NCBI GenBank assembly: GCA_964428355.1
Contig: CAYRYU010000043.1
Span: 1 to 57,614, forward strand
Direction of reading: 5' to 3'
DNA: 57,614 nucleotides
Source of the DNA: CAYRYU01 sp964428355
GTDB lineage: Bacteria > Muiribacteriota > Ozemobacteria > Ozemobacterales > Ozemobacteraceae
Program-made: the position numbers and the translations under genes
Notes under the pieces: generated by a model
What the model saw: the letters and a program-made list of their open reading frames with translations, nothing else
Databases searched by the model: none
Told to the model about the DNA's origin: nothing
In this document: positions 32,130 to 39,330 of the stretch, piece by piece
How the letters are laid out: each line of letters opens with the position of its first letter
Position numbering within the stretch: position 1 is the first letter of the stretch

Positions 32130-32220
32130 TTCCGAAAACGGCCGCCGTCAGCTCCTGAGGCTGCAAAAAAAGAAGAAGAAGCCCATTCCGGCAAACCGAC
32201 GGGCAGTTACGGTGTTCATT

Positions 32221-32580
32221 TCAGGCGGACACCCTGCTCTTTGCCATTTCGACAACGCTCTTGAATGCCTGCGGATCGCGCACGGCGAGGTCGGCGAGAA
32301 CCTTGCGATCGAGACCGATTCCGGCCTTCTTGAGCCCGTTGATGAAAACGCTGTAGGAGATGTTGTTTTCCCTGCATGCCGCGTTGATGCGGATGATCCA
32401 GAGGGAGCGCATATCCTGCCGCCGGTCGTGACGGTGGTTGTACGCATGGTAACCTGCGTTGTTGACAGACTCTTTCGCGGTTTTCTTGACGGTTCCACGG
32501 GATCCCCAAAAACCCTTGGCCCGACGAAACAGTTTCTTTTCTTTTCGGCGCGAATTGCTGGAGCTTTTTGACCTTGGCAT
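32221..32580 (-). CDS. rplT: ribosomal protein L20
   Basis: A 119-residue large-subunit protein needed early in 50S assembly. The basic N-terminus (RRKEKKLFRRAKGFWGSR) and globular C-terminal part (YSVFINGLKKAGI, DRKVLADLA) are typical, and the length is normal. It follows rpmI by 45 bases. In several bacteria L20 autoregulates this operon by binding the mRNA; no L20 site is verified here. Confidence 0.97.
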   Translation of the reverse strand: MPRSKSSSNSRRKEKKLFRRAKGFWGSRGTVKKTAKESVNNAGYHAYNHRHDRRQDMRSLWIIRINAACRENNISYSVFINGLKKAGIGLDRKVLADLAVRDPQAFKSVVEMAKSRVSA

Positions 32581-32625
32581 ACTATTTCCTCCTGATTAAA
32601 AGGCGGCCCCCGGAAGATCTCGCGA

Positions 32626-32823
32626 TCAGGTGTAGGGGAGCAGCGACTTCATTTCCTTGGCGAGAGAAGGGTGACAGGTTTTCGACTGCCGATAGTTCCG
32701 TTTCCGGCGACTGGATTTCTTGGTGAGGATGTGGCTCCCGTAAGCACCGAAACGCCGGTACTTGCCGGTTCCTGAGACCTTGAACCGTTTGGAAGCCCCG
32801 CTATGGTTCTTGATTTTGGGCAT
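32626..32823 (-). CDS. rpmI: ribosomal protein L35
   Basis: A 65-residue 50S protein. MPKIKNHSGASKRFKVSGTG is the classic start, and the rest is basic with GAYGSHILTKKS. A strong AGGAGGT ribosome site precedes ATG 32823. A longer frame is open upstream, but the family start and ribosome site settle the choice. It is the middle gene of infC-rpmI-rplT. Confidence 0.97.
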   Translation of the reverse strand: MPKIKNHSGASKRFKVSGTGKYRRFGAYGSHILTKKSSRRKRNYRQSKTCHPSLAKEMKSLLPYT

Positions 32824-32846
32824 GGTAAACCTCCTGCGCTGTGAGA

Positions 32847-33362
32847 TTACTTCTTCTTGGGGCGGAAGAGAATCATGTTGATCGTGTTGCCCTCGATTGC
32901 GGCGTCCTTCTCCAGGGATACGTCCTCCCCGAGGATCTCCTTCATCCGGTCGATGACCTTGAATCCGACATCCATATGAACCCGTTCCCGTCCTTTGAAA
33001 AACACAGAAACCTTGATCTTGTCTCCATCTTCGAGAAACCGACGGATCTGGTTGCACTTGGTCTGGAGATCCCCCTCGTCCGTTTTGGGGCGGACTTTCA
33101 CTTCCTTGAGCTTGATGACCTTCTGCTTCTTTTTGGATTCCTTCTGCTTCTTGGCCATTTCATACTTGAACTGGCCGAAATCCATCATCCGGCAGACGGG
33201 AGGACTGGCGCCGGCCGCCACCTCCACGAGATCATAACCCTTTTCCTCGGACATCCGGAGGGCTTCCTGGGTCGCTATGACTCCGACCATCTGGCCGGTG
33301 TCGTCGATGAGTCGTATCTGGGGGACTCGGATCGACCTGTTAACACGAACGCTCTCTTTGAT
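32847..33362 (-). CDS. infC: translation initiation factor IF-3, AUC start
   Basis: A 171-residue IF-3 that binds the 30S subunit and checks the initiation codon. The N-domain (IRVPQIRLIDDTGQ), the lysine-rich linker (QKESKKKQK) and C-domain are all present. The best start is AUC (33360-33362), seven bases after a GGGGAGG, giving IKESVRVNRSIRVPQ, the expected N-terminus. No ATG or GTG fits the family length: the frame opens further upstream but adds about 28 non-family residues. AUU/AUC starts in infC are known in other bacteria and mediate IF-3 autoregulation. Confidence 0.93.
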   Translation of the reverse strand: MKESVRVNRSIRVPQIRLIDDTGQMVGVIATQEALRMSEEKGYDLVEVAAGASPPVCRMMDFGQFKYEMAKKQKESKKKQKVIKLKEVKVRPKTDEGDLQTKCNQIRRFLEDGDKIKVSVFFKGRERVHMDVGFKVIDRMKEILGEDVSLEKDAAIEGNTINMILFRPKKK

Positions 33363-33375
33363 ACTTCTACCTCCC

Positions 33376-33423
33376 CGAAAAAGTTTACGGGCGACGAAAC
33401 GCCGCCCGTTGATTACAATCAAC
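33376..33423 (-). promoter_or_regulatory. structured infC leader with attenuator-like hairpin
   Basis: On the minus strand a stem GGGCGGCG / CGTCGCCC (33389-33407, loop TTT, one G-U pair) is followed six bases later by TTTTT (33378-33382), just before the infC ribosome site. A second hairpin GTTGATT / AATCAAC (33408-33423) precedes it. The two could form an attenuator or a protein/RNA control element. Confidence 0.45.
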
Positions 33424-33589
33424 TTCCGGATTCTTCCGGAGATCAACCTCTTCGCTGACGCTCGAGGTGAGGACGGAGTCCTGCTTCCTATGAAGGAAAT
33501 CTACCACCGAACCCGGGAATGGTCAAGACAATTCTCGGATCTGGAGATCATAAAGAAGGGAACGGACGCCCGCTCCCCCCTCTTACAGA

Positions 33590-33662
33590 CGCCCCCAAGG
33601 GGATTCGAACCCCTGCCGCAGCCTTGAAAGGGCTGTGTCCTAGGCCACTAGACGATGGGGGC
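33590..33662 (-). tRNA. tRNA-Glu (anticodon UUC)
   Basis: A 73-base cloverleaf on the minus strand. GCCCCCA pairs with TGGGGGC, the anticodon stem CAGCC / GGCTG encloses CTTTCAA with anticodon TTC, and the T arm is AGGGGTTCGAATCCCC. The discriminator is G and the CCA tail is not encoded. Confidence 0.95.
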
Positions 33663-33682
33663 AACTTACCATCGGTGGAATA

Positions 33683-33754
33683 TGGGCCCAGCAGGGTTCG
33701 AACCTGCGACCAGCCGGTTATGAGCCGGCAGCTCTACCGCTGAGCTATAGGCCC
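33683..33754 (-). tRNA. tRNA with CAU anticodon (elongator Met or Ile2)
   Basis: A 72-base cloverleaf on the minus strand. GGGCCTA pairs with TGGGCCC, the anticodon stem GCCGG / CCGGC encloses CTCATAA with anticodon CAT, and the T loop is GTTCGAA. It is not the initiator: it lacks the three G-C pairs and the C1-A72 mismatch. Elongator Met and lysidine-modified Ile2 both carry CAU and cannot be separated by sight. CCA is not encoded. Confidence 0.93.
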
Positions 33755-33766
33755 GAGTGAGCCCTT

Positions 33767-33795
33767 AGTTTATCACAGAAGGGACCAACCTGCAA
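33767..33795 (-). promoter_or_regulatory. tRNA promoter
   Basis: On the minus strand TTGCAG (33790-33795) and TAAACT (33767-33772) are 17 bases apart, with TGA before TAAACT giving an extended -10. It sits about 13 bases before the tRNA and would read through both tRNAs towards infC. Confidence 0.7.
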
Positions 33796-33821
33796 GAAAA
33801 AAAACCGGTTGGGATAGTGTG

Positions 33822-33850
33822 TTACGAATCTCTACTGTCGGGAATATATA
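33822..33850 (+). promoter_or_regulatory. promoter of pseudopilin cassette 1
   Basis: TTACGA (33822-33827) and TATATA (33845-33850) are 17 bases apart. The expected start near 33857 falls on the ribosome site of the first gene's earliest ATG, so either this is not the promoter or translation starts later. Confidence 0.45.
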
Positions 33851-33866
33851 AAAGGGAGTTATATTG

Positions 33867-34589
33867 ATGGAAAGGGGTGTGAATTTGCAGAAAAGGGAAG
33901 GGCGCTTGGAAAACGGGCCATTCCATGCAAAACCGGTGTTTTGCCCCCCCCGCCACCTCAAGAGCCCCGCGATGGGGCGAATGTGCCGGAAAAGCCAGGA
34001 TGGCGCAATCTCGGATGGCAAGAGCCCTGAACGACCGAAAATCCCGCGATCCCGCTCGGAACTGCGTCCACGTGGGTTCACGATCACGGAAATCGTCATT
34101 TCGGTGGGGATCCTTTTGTTTCTGATATCCCTCGGCCTGAGGTCCTGGCAGCTTTTCCGGGGAAAAACCTCGGAAAACCTTTCCAAGCGCCTCCTTCTGC
34201 AGATGGAAGCCCGCCGCGCCCTGTTGCAGTTGTACCGACTGGTCCAGGAAGGGGTCGAGGTGGTTTCGCCGCTCCCGGGAGCGACGCTGCCCTACCTCGT
34301 TTTCAAAGACGGGTTGAACGACATTCGGATGCTGTTCCTGGAACAGGACGACCAGGGGTCCAAAGAGGAAGGGACTCAGGTTTTTCGCCTGATGGTCATC
34401 CGACGGGACATCGGAAAAAACCTGACGGAACCGCCAAAATGCCTTATGGAGCATGTGGTGCGCCTGACCTTCACGACCTACCATCCGGGTGGGGTTCTCA
34501 TTTCGGCTGTACTGCGGGGCGGGAAGGGTGAATTCGCATTCGTCAACTTCGTCCGGCTCCAGAACCATCTTTGCGACGACGGGCCCTGA
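33867..34589 (+). CDS. type IV pseudopilin, cassette 1 gene A
   Basis: A pseudopilin with the prepilin-peptidase site RG|FTITE and the Glu at position +5 before a hydrophobic stem (VISVGILLFLISLGL). The mature part has LLLQMEARRALLQLYRLVQ and a conserved ending LTFTTYHPGGV, LRGGKGEF, LCDDGP. If ATG 33867 (GGGAG upstream) is right, the leader peptide is 70 residues, unusually long; ATG 33972 would give a 35-residue leader. The gene is followed 17 bases later by gene B. Its closest match in the window is the cassette 2 protein at 37749-38342. It should sit in the tip of a type IV pilus or type II secretion-like fibre. Confidence 0.85.
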   Translation: MERGVNLQKREGRLENGPFHAKPVFCPPRHLKSPAMGRMCRKSQDGAISDGKSPERPKIPRSRSELRPRGFTITEIVISVGILLFLISLGLRSWQLFRGKTSENLSKRLLLQMEARRALLQLYRLVQEGVEVVSPLPGATLPYLVFKDGLNDIRMLFLEQDDQGSKEEGTQVFRLMVIRRDIGKNLTEPPKCLMEHVVRLTFTTYHPGGVLISAVLRGGKGEFAFVNFVRLQNHLCDDGP

Positions 34590-34606
34590 AAAGGCGGGAG
34601 GGTGAA

Positions 34607-35812
34607 GTGAAATCGAGAAATGGAATCGCGCTTGGAGTTGCCGTTGGGGTCATCGTGATCCTTTTTCTGGCTGGAATGGTGATCAGCCAGCTTTCGAGGG
34701 GTGTCCAGCGCCAGTTGGAATACTCCGATTCGAGTATACGGGCGCAGTACATCGCGGAAACAGGGATCAACACCCTGATCGCCCGGTTGATGAAGTCATC
34801 CTGGGAAGACCGCTGGTTCGCGGGAGGGGCGGACTCCGAAGCCGAGGTACAATTCGGGGGAGGTACCTACGATTACTACATCCAGGATTCCCCCAACCGG
34901 ACCTACCAAGCGGACATCTGGGTTCGGGGTGATTACCGGGGGGTAAAACGCGGCTACTTCTGGCGGATGAATTTCACCCGGGGATTGTTCGAGGGTTTTG
35001 CCGCGGGTCGGATCGAATCGGCGATCGAGATCGAGCCTGATCGCCACCCGGGAAACCCTGATCAGGCTAACGAATTGAGCCGGGAGATGGAAAGGATCAT
35101 CGAGAAGCGGACTTCCAACCAGGCAAAGGCCCAGGCGGTCGCCGATGACATCCAGACCACGGCGGGGGCGCAGGGCGTTTTCGTAACACTGGATGCTCCC
35201 GCCAACTCCAAGGTTCCCGATTCGATCCCTCCCATCGGAGATGGCCCCGCCGTTTCGATACCTCCCGACCCAAAACCGGTTACCGAGAGTTGGGTGCAAC
35301 CGCCCTCGAAGTACGATCCGAAGGGGGGTATCTCGGATCACATACAGAAGGAAACACCCCCGGAGGCCAACGAGACTCCCCCGGTAAGGGATCCCACCCT
35401 CGACTGGTGGACCTGGAACCCCTTTTGGACCGGCTACGGAGACCGGGAGGGATGGGATTGGGGAGGGGATGATGGCCGTGATTACGGTGGAGGTGGATAC
35501 GGCGGCTACGGTGGTGGTGGCTACGGCGGCGGTTCCGGTGGCGACCGTGGTGGTTACCGCGGTGACCACGGTTATGGAAAAGGGAAAAGCGATGGCGGTC
35601 GCCGAAGCGGTGACGGGGGCCGTGGGAGCGGGGGAAGCGGTGGGGGCCATGGAGGCAGCGGTGGCGGCAATGGTGGAGGAGGAGGTCACGGCGGCTACGG
35701 CGGTGGCGGTGGCGGCGGCGGCCATGGCGGCGGCGGTGGTGGTGGCGGCGGTCACGGTGGTGGTGGCGGCGGTCACGGTGGTGGTGGCGGCGGTGGAGGC
35801 CGGGGACGATGA
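34607..35812 (+). CDS. PilX/GspK-like minor pilin with Gly/His-rich tail, cassette 1 gene B
   Basis: A 401-residue protein starting at GTG 34607 with GGGAGGGTGAA. The N-terminus SRNG|IALGVAVGVIVILFLAG lacks Glu at +5, like PilX and GspK, and SDSSIRAQYIAETGI is the alpha-helical stem typical of PilX-type proteins. The middle is unremarkable, while the last ~105 residues are mainly Gly with His, Tyr, Arg and Ser in GGGGHGG-like runs. That tail is disordered and may act as a linker or adhesive. The cassette 2 partner (38364-39296) has no such tail. The coding bases here are GGT/GGC-rich. Confidence 0.85.
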   Translation: MKSRNGIALGVAVGVIVILFLAGMVISQLSRGVQRQLEYSDSSIRAQYIAETGINTLIARLMKSSWEDRWFAGGADSEAEVQFGGGTYDYYIQDSPNRTYQADIWVRGDYRGVKRGYFWRMNFTRGLFEGFAAGRIESAIEIEPDRHPGNPDQANELSREMERIIEKRTSNQAKAQAVADDIQTTAGAQGVFVTLDAPANSKVPDSIPPIGDGPAVSIPPDPKPVTESWVQPPSKYDPKGGISDHIQKETPPEANETPPVRDPTLDWWTWNPFWTGYGDREGWDWGGDDGRDYGGGGYGGYGGGGYGGGSGGDRGGYRGDHGYGKGKSDGGRRSGDGGRGSGGSGGGHGGSGGGNGGGGGHGGYGGGGGGGGHGGGGGGGGGHGGGGGGHGGGGGGGGRGR

Positions 35813-35877
35813 TCGCCTTTTGGGAACCATTTGAGATCGATTTGGGGAAAACAGGCCCAGGTGATTTGGAGGAACCC

Positions 35878-37575
35878 ATGATTCGAAGAAGGGGGTCCCT
35901 GGTGAAAAGTGCGGGATCGGTCCCGAAAAGCTTCGCCATCCGGGCGAAAACGGGACTCAGGCGTCCCCGACACGTCGCCATCCGTGGGCGACTGGTCCTG
36001 GGCTTCAGCCTTGTTGAGGTCCTCATCGCGGTTACGATCCTGAGCATCACCGGGCTCGGGTTCATTCTCGCTTTCAGGCAAAGCGGGGCAAAGCAGGAAG
36101 CCTTCAGTTCCGAGCACTTTTCCGCGATGTTCATCACCCAGAAGATCTTCGAGGATATCGGAAGCAGGCTCCGTGAAAACCCCCATTATTTCAACGAACT
36201 GGAGAAAGAGAATGGAGAGGTCCGGAAGGTGGTCGACGATCGGGATGGCTTTTTCCACCTTCTCGAGAACACGGACGATTTCACCTATCTGGACGAAACC
36301 CAGGACGAGCCGATATCGCCGAAGACTGCCGCGCTTTTCCAGCAGTACAATGGGTTTTCCTATTCCGTCGACGTCGTTCCCGGATCCGACCCCGGGACCG
36401 GGGACAAGATCCCGGGGTTGTTGACGGTCAGCATCGCGGTTTTCTGGACCGAAAAACAGGGAGCTGAACGCGAGTACAGGGTTTCCCACCAGGTCCAGGG
36501 GTTTGACGAATCGCTCTTCCGGCGGGATACGACCAAAGGTTTCGAAACCTTCGATGAGGATGAGGTGTCCCGAAACCTTTGGGAGATTTGCTCTCCAGGG
36601 TCGATGCCGGCAAGGCCGACGTTCAAGTCGTTCATCGACCTGAACCGCGGTGACCCGGGACTGGTCTTCGATCTCGCCGTCCTCGTGCGTCTTTCGGTCC
36701 TCTGCGAGAATGTCAACGAAAAGTACAACGCGGAGATCCTCGATCTGACGGCATCCCGGGACGCAATCGCGGGGAGCTTCGATCCGAAAATGATCGCAAG
36801 ATCTGCAGTTCTCCAGGAGAAGCTTGCCAAGGCCTTCGAGGAGAAGGCTTCCTTCCAGGTGGGCTTCGCCTTCCTGGCTCTCCCGTCGGTGCTCTTCCTC
36901 CAGGGGAAGTCTTTCGACGAAAACTCGATGGGAAGCCTTGTCAGTCCGGTGGTGGATGATGTCGCCAGATATGTCTGGAAAACCTCATTCGTGGCTGAAC
37001 GGATCCTGTACGATTTCGAGGTCGCCCGGAGTCTATATGCCAGCCTTCTACGGCCCCCCTACAAGGATGGAGTCTCCCAGCGGAAAATCACGACGATTTC
37101 CCGAAAAGTCCTGGATTTGTACAAGATGGTCGCCCTCATCGATTCAGGGACGAAGAGAAGCTCGGACCACATGCAGGAGGTAAAGGGTTTCCTTGATTTC
37201 CTGAACCAACAGTTCAAGGGCCGGCAGCCTCATTTTGTCAAATTCCTGAACACGGAGTACCAGATCTGCACTACCATCGACACGCTCCTGGATTTCTACG
37301 GGGGCAAACAGGGCGTTGGCGGCCAACTGTGCGATCTTGGAAACAGCCCGCAGGTTCTCGACGAGATCTATATGCACATTCCCAACTCCGGTGACCTGGG
37401 CGTCGCTCCGCGGACCGCCGGGAAACCGACCCTCGAACCCACCCCGGGAACTCCCGCCGCGGAGATGGAAGAACAGGGGAAAACCATCCGGACGGTCGGG
37501 GGCGGCCGAAAGACGACCTGGAGCAAGGGCGGTTCCTCGGGGACGGGAACCGGCCAGACAACAGGGTCCCCTTGA
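35878..37575 (+). CDS. type IV pseudopilin with large helical domain, cassette 1 gene C
   Basis: A 565-residue protein starting at ATG 35878 behind TTGGAGGA. The leader is about 42 residues, then LG|FSLVE with the +5 Glu and a hydrophobic stem. The head continues with FITQKIFEDIGSRLRENPHYF. From about 265 to 515 comes an unusual helical domain (AVLVRLSVLCENVNEKYNAE, FAFLALPSVLFLQG, TTISRKVLDLYKMVALID), several times larger than a normal pseudopilin head. I see no homologue for it. The tail is Gly/Thr/Ser-rich. Its counterpart at 39331-41055 has the same domain. Confidence 0.82.
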   Translation: MIRRRGSLVKSAGSVPKSFAIRAKTGLRRPRHVAIRGRLVLGFSLVEVLIAVTILSITGLGFILAFRQSGAKQEAFSSEHFSAMFITQKIFEDIGSRLRENPHYFNELEKENGEVRKVVDDRDGFFHLLENTDDFTYLDETQDEPISPKTAALFQQYNGFSYSVDVVPGSDPGTGDKIPGLLTVSIAVFWTEKQGAEREYRVSHQVQGFDESLFRRDTTKGFETFDEDEVSRNLWEICSPGSMPARPTFKSFIDLNRGDPGLVFDLAVLVRLSVLCENVNEKYNAEILDLTASRDAIAGSFDPKMIARSAVLQEKLAKAFEEKASFQVGFAFLALPSVLFLQGKSFDENSMGSLVSPVVDDVARYVWKTSFVAERILYDFEVARSLYASLLRPPYKDGVSQRKITTISRKVLDLYKMVALIDSGTKRSSDHMQEVKGFLDFLNQQFKGRQPHFVKFLNTEYQICTTIDTLLDFYGGKQGVGGQLCDLGNSPQVLDEIYMHIPNSGDLGVAPRTAGKPTLEPTPGTPAAEMEEQGKTIRTVGGGRKTTWSKGGSSGTGTGQTTGSP

Positions 37576-37695
37576 TAGGGCGGTTCCTCGAGGATTCCCG
37601 GTCGATTCCCGGGAGTGCCTCGTTGCCTTCGGCCCACACACCGGATCTTTTTATTCTTCCCGGATGGGAAGATGGTTGAATTCCATCTTTTCAGT

Positions 37696-37701
37696 TATAC
37701 T
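37696..37701 (+). promoter_or_regulatory. possible -10 of cassette 2
   Basis: TATACT lies 48 bases upstream of ATG 37749 without a clear -35. The 173-base gap between cassettes also holds a short hairpin (CTTCCC / GGGAAG near 37657-37672) but no other feature. Confidence 0.3.
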
Positions 37702-37748
37702 TGTAGTGGTTCAATTCAGGTTTTCGGATCGGGTTTTCAGGAAGGTGC

Positions 37749-38342
37749 ATGGATGTGACAGGATTCTGGAATATTGTGAGGGGGGAAGGCGAGGCGATTT
37801 TTTCCCCAAGATTTCCGGGCCGTCCAGGATTCACGTTCGTCGAGGTGATGATTGCCCTCGGGCTCTTCCTGTTTCTTCTGGCGTTGGGGCTTCGTGCGTG
37901 GCAGACATTCCGGGGGCGCACCGCCGAGAACCTCTCGAAGCATCTTCTTCTTCAGATGGAGGCGCGCAGGGCACTACTCCAGCTCTACAAAGAAGTCCAG
38001 GAGGGGGTCGAGGTCGTTTCCCCGCTTCCGGGCAGCACACTCCCGTATATGGCATACAAGGACGGGTTGAACAATCTCAGGATGATCTATCTGGACAAAG
38101 ATCCCGACAAGACGAGAGACGAGGGGAAACCAATATATCGTTTGATGTCGGTCAGACGCGAGATTTCCACCTCCGCCGCGGAACCGCCCAGATGCATGAT
38201 GGAACATGTCTCGCGGTTGACCTTCACCACCTATCATCCCGGAGGAGTGGTTATCTCGGCAACCCTTCGAGGCGGAAAGGGGGAATTCTCGTTCGTGAAT
38301 TTCATCCGTCTGCAGAACTTTCTTTGCGAGGACAATCCCTGA
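37749..38342 (+). CDS. type IV pseudopilin, cassette 2 gene A
   Basis: A 197-residue pseudopilin starting at ATG 37749 with GGAAGG. The leader is 27 residues, PG|FTFVE gives the prepilin-peptidase site and +5 Glu, and a hydrophobic stem follows. The remainder is clearly homologous to the cassette 1 protein at 33867-34589, for example LLLQMEARRALLQLY, EGVEVVSPLPGSTLPY and LTFTTYHPGGV. Gene B follows 21 bases later. Confidence 0.88.
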   Translation: MDVTGFWNIVRGEGEAIFSPRFPGRPGFTFVEVMIALGLFLFLLALGLRAWQTFRGRTAENLSKHLLLQMEARRALLQLYKEVQEGVEVVSPLPGSTLPYMAYKDGLNNLRMIYLDKDPDKTRDEGKPIYRLMSVRREISTSAAEPPRCMMEHVSRLTFTTYHPGGVVISATLRGGKGEFSFVNFIRLQNFLCEDNP

Positions 38343-38363
38343 AATCAGGGAAGGAAGGTCGAA

Positions 38364-39296
38364 ATGAATAGAAGAGGACTTGCCCTCGGTTTTACGATCG
38401 GCATCATAGTAATCCTCTTTCTGGCTGGATTGGTGATCAACAATCTTTCCCGGGGAATCCATCGCCAGCTCGAGTATTCCGATTCGAGCATTAGGGCCCA
38501 GTACATTGCCGAATCAGGCATCAATGCGCTCATTTCGCGCCTCCTTTCAAAGGTCTGGGACGAGCGCTGGTTTGCCGGTGGACCGGATGCCGCCGCTGAA
38601 GTCCCCTACGCGGGAGGAACCTATGACTATTTCGTCCAGGACACCGCCGGCCGGCCATTACAGGCCGACATGTGGGTTCGGTCGACCTTCAAGGGTGTTC
38701 GGAGGGCCTATTTCTGGCGTGTGAAATTCGCCCGAAACCTTTTCGCAGGCCTTGCCAGCGGCCTGGTCGATTCCGCCATGGAGCTCGACCCCGAAAAGCA
38801 CCCTGCAACTGTCCAGGAGGCCAATGATCTCGCAAAACAGATGGACGAGATGATCGCCAAACGGGCCGAAAACCAGCCGCTTTCCCAGGCGATCTCGAGC
38901 AATCTCCAGACGACCGGGGTCGCGGTCGAGGCACTTTCCACCCTCGGGGCGAAAGCCCCTGAAACGGTGGAAAGCGATATTCCGCTCCCCCAGGATAACA
39001 GGGCCCAGCCCGCTGAAAACCCTGTTCCCGTAACCCAGGCATGGTCCCAGCCCGACTCGGTTTTCGATCCTCCGGGGGATGCCCCAGACCACATCAAAAA
39101 CGAGACTCCCGCTCCTGCAAAGGCTCCCCCCCCGCCAAGGTATCCGCCTTGCCCGGAAGATCCATGTGAAGTGGGTGGCGAAGGTGGCCAGAGTGGGAAT
39201 GTTGATGGGCCCAAGAAAAAACCCTGGGACAAGGAATGGAAAAAGCCCAAACAGGACTGGTCAGGGCAAGCCAAGGGAAAAGTCGGCGGATCATGA
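38364..39296 (+). CDS. PilX/GspK-like minor pilin, cassette 2 gene B
   Basis: A 310-residue protein starting at ATG 38364 with GGAAGG. The N-terminus MNRRG|LALGFTIGIIVILFLAG is the PilX/GspK-like type without +5 Glu, followed by YSDSSIRAQYIAESGIN. It is homologous to the cassette 1 gene B protein (WVRSTFKGVRRAYFWRV matches WVRGDYRGVKRGYFWRM), but instead of a Gly/His-rich tail it ends in a Pro- and Lys-rich region (PAPAKAPPPPRYPPCPEDP, KKKPWDKEWKKPKQDW). Gene C follows. Confidence 0.85.
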   Translation: MNRRGLALGFTIGIIVILFLAGLVINNLSRGIHRQLEYSDSSIRAQYIAESGINALISRLLSKVWDERWFAGGPDAAAEVPYAGGTYDYFVQDTAGRPLQADMWVRSTFKGVRRAYFWRVKFARNLFAGLASGLVDSAMELDPEKHPATVQEANDLAKQMDEMIAKRAENQPLSQAISSNLQTTGVAVEALSTLGAKAPETVESDIPLPQDNRAQPAENPVPVTQAWSQPDSVFDPPGDAPDHIKNETPAPAKAPPPPRYPPCPEDPCEVGGEGGQSGNVDGPKKKPWDKEWKKPKQDWSGQAKGKVGGS

Positions 39297-39330
39297 GCGT
39301 GAAAAGTCCGATGGCAAAGAGGAGATGGGA

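Noticed and set aside
33447..33589. An upstream extension of infC by about 28 residues
   Set aside because: The added residues are not IF-3-like and the AUC with a strong ribosome site gives the canonical N-terminus.
33683..33754. Initiator tRNA-fMet
   Set aside because: The anticodon stem lacks three consecutive G-C pairs and the acceptor stem is fully paired.
35470..35812. Tandem nucleotide repeat array as a mobile or CRISPR-like element
   Set aside because: It is in frame and encodes a Gly/His-rich protein tail; periodicity follows codons.
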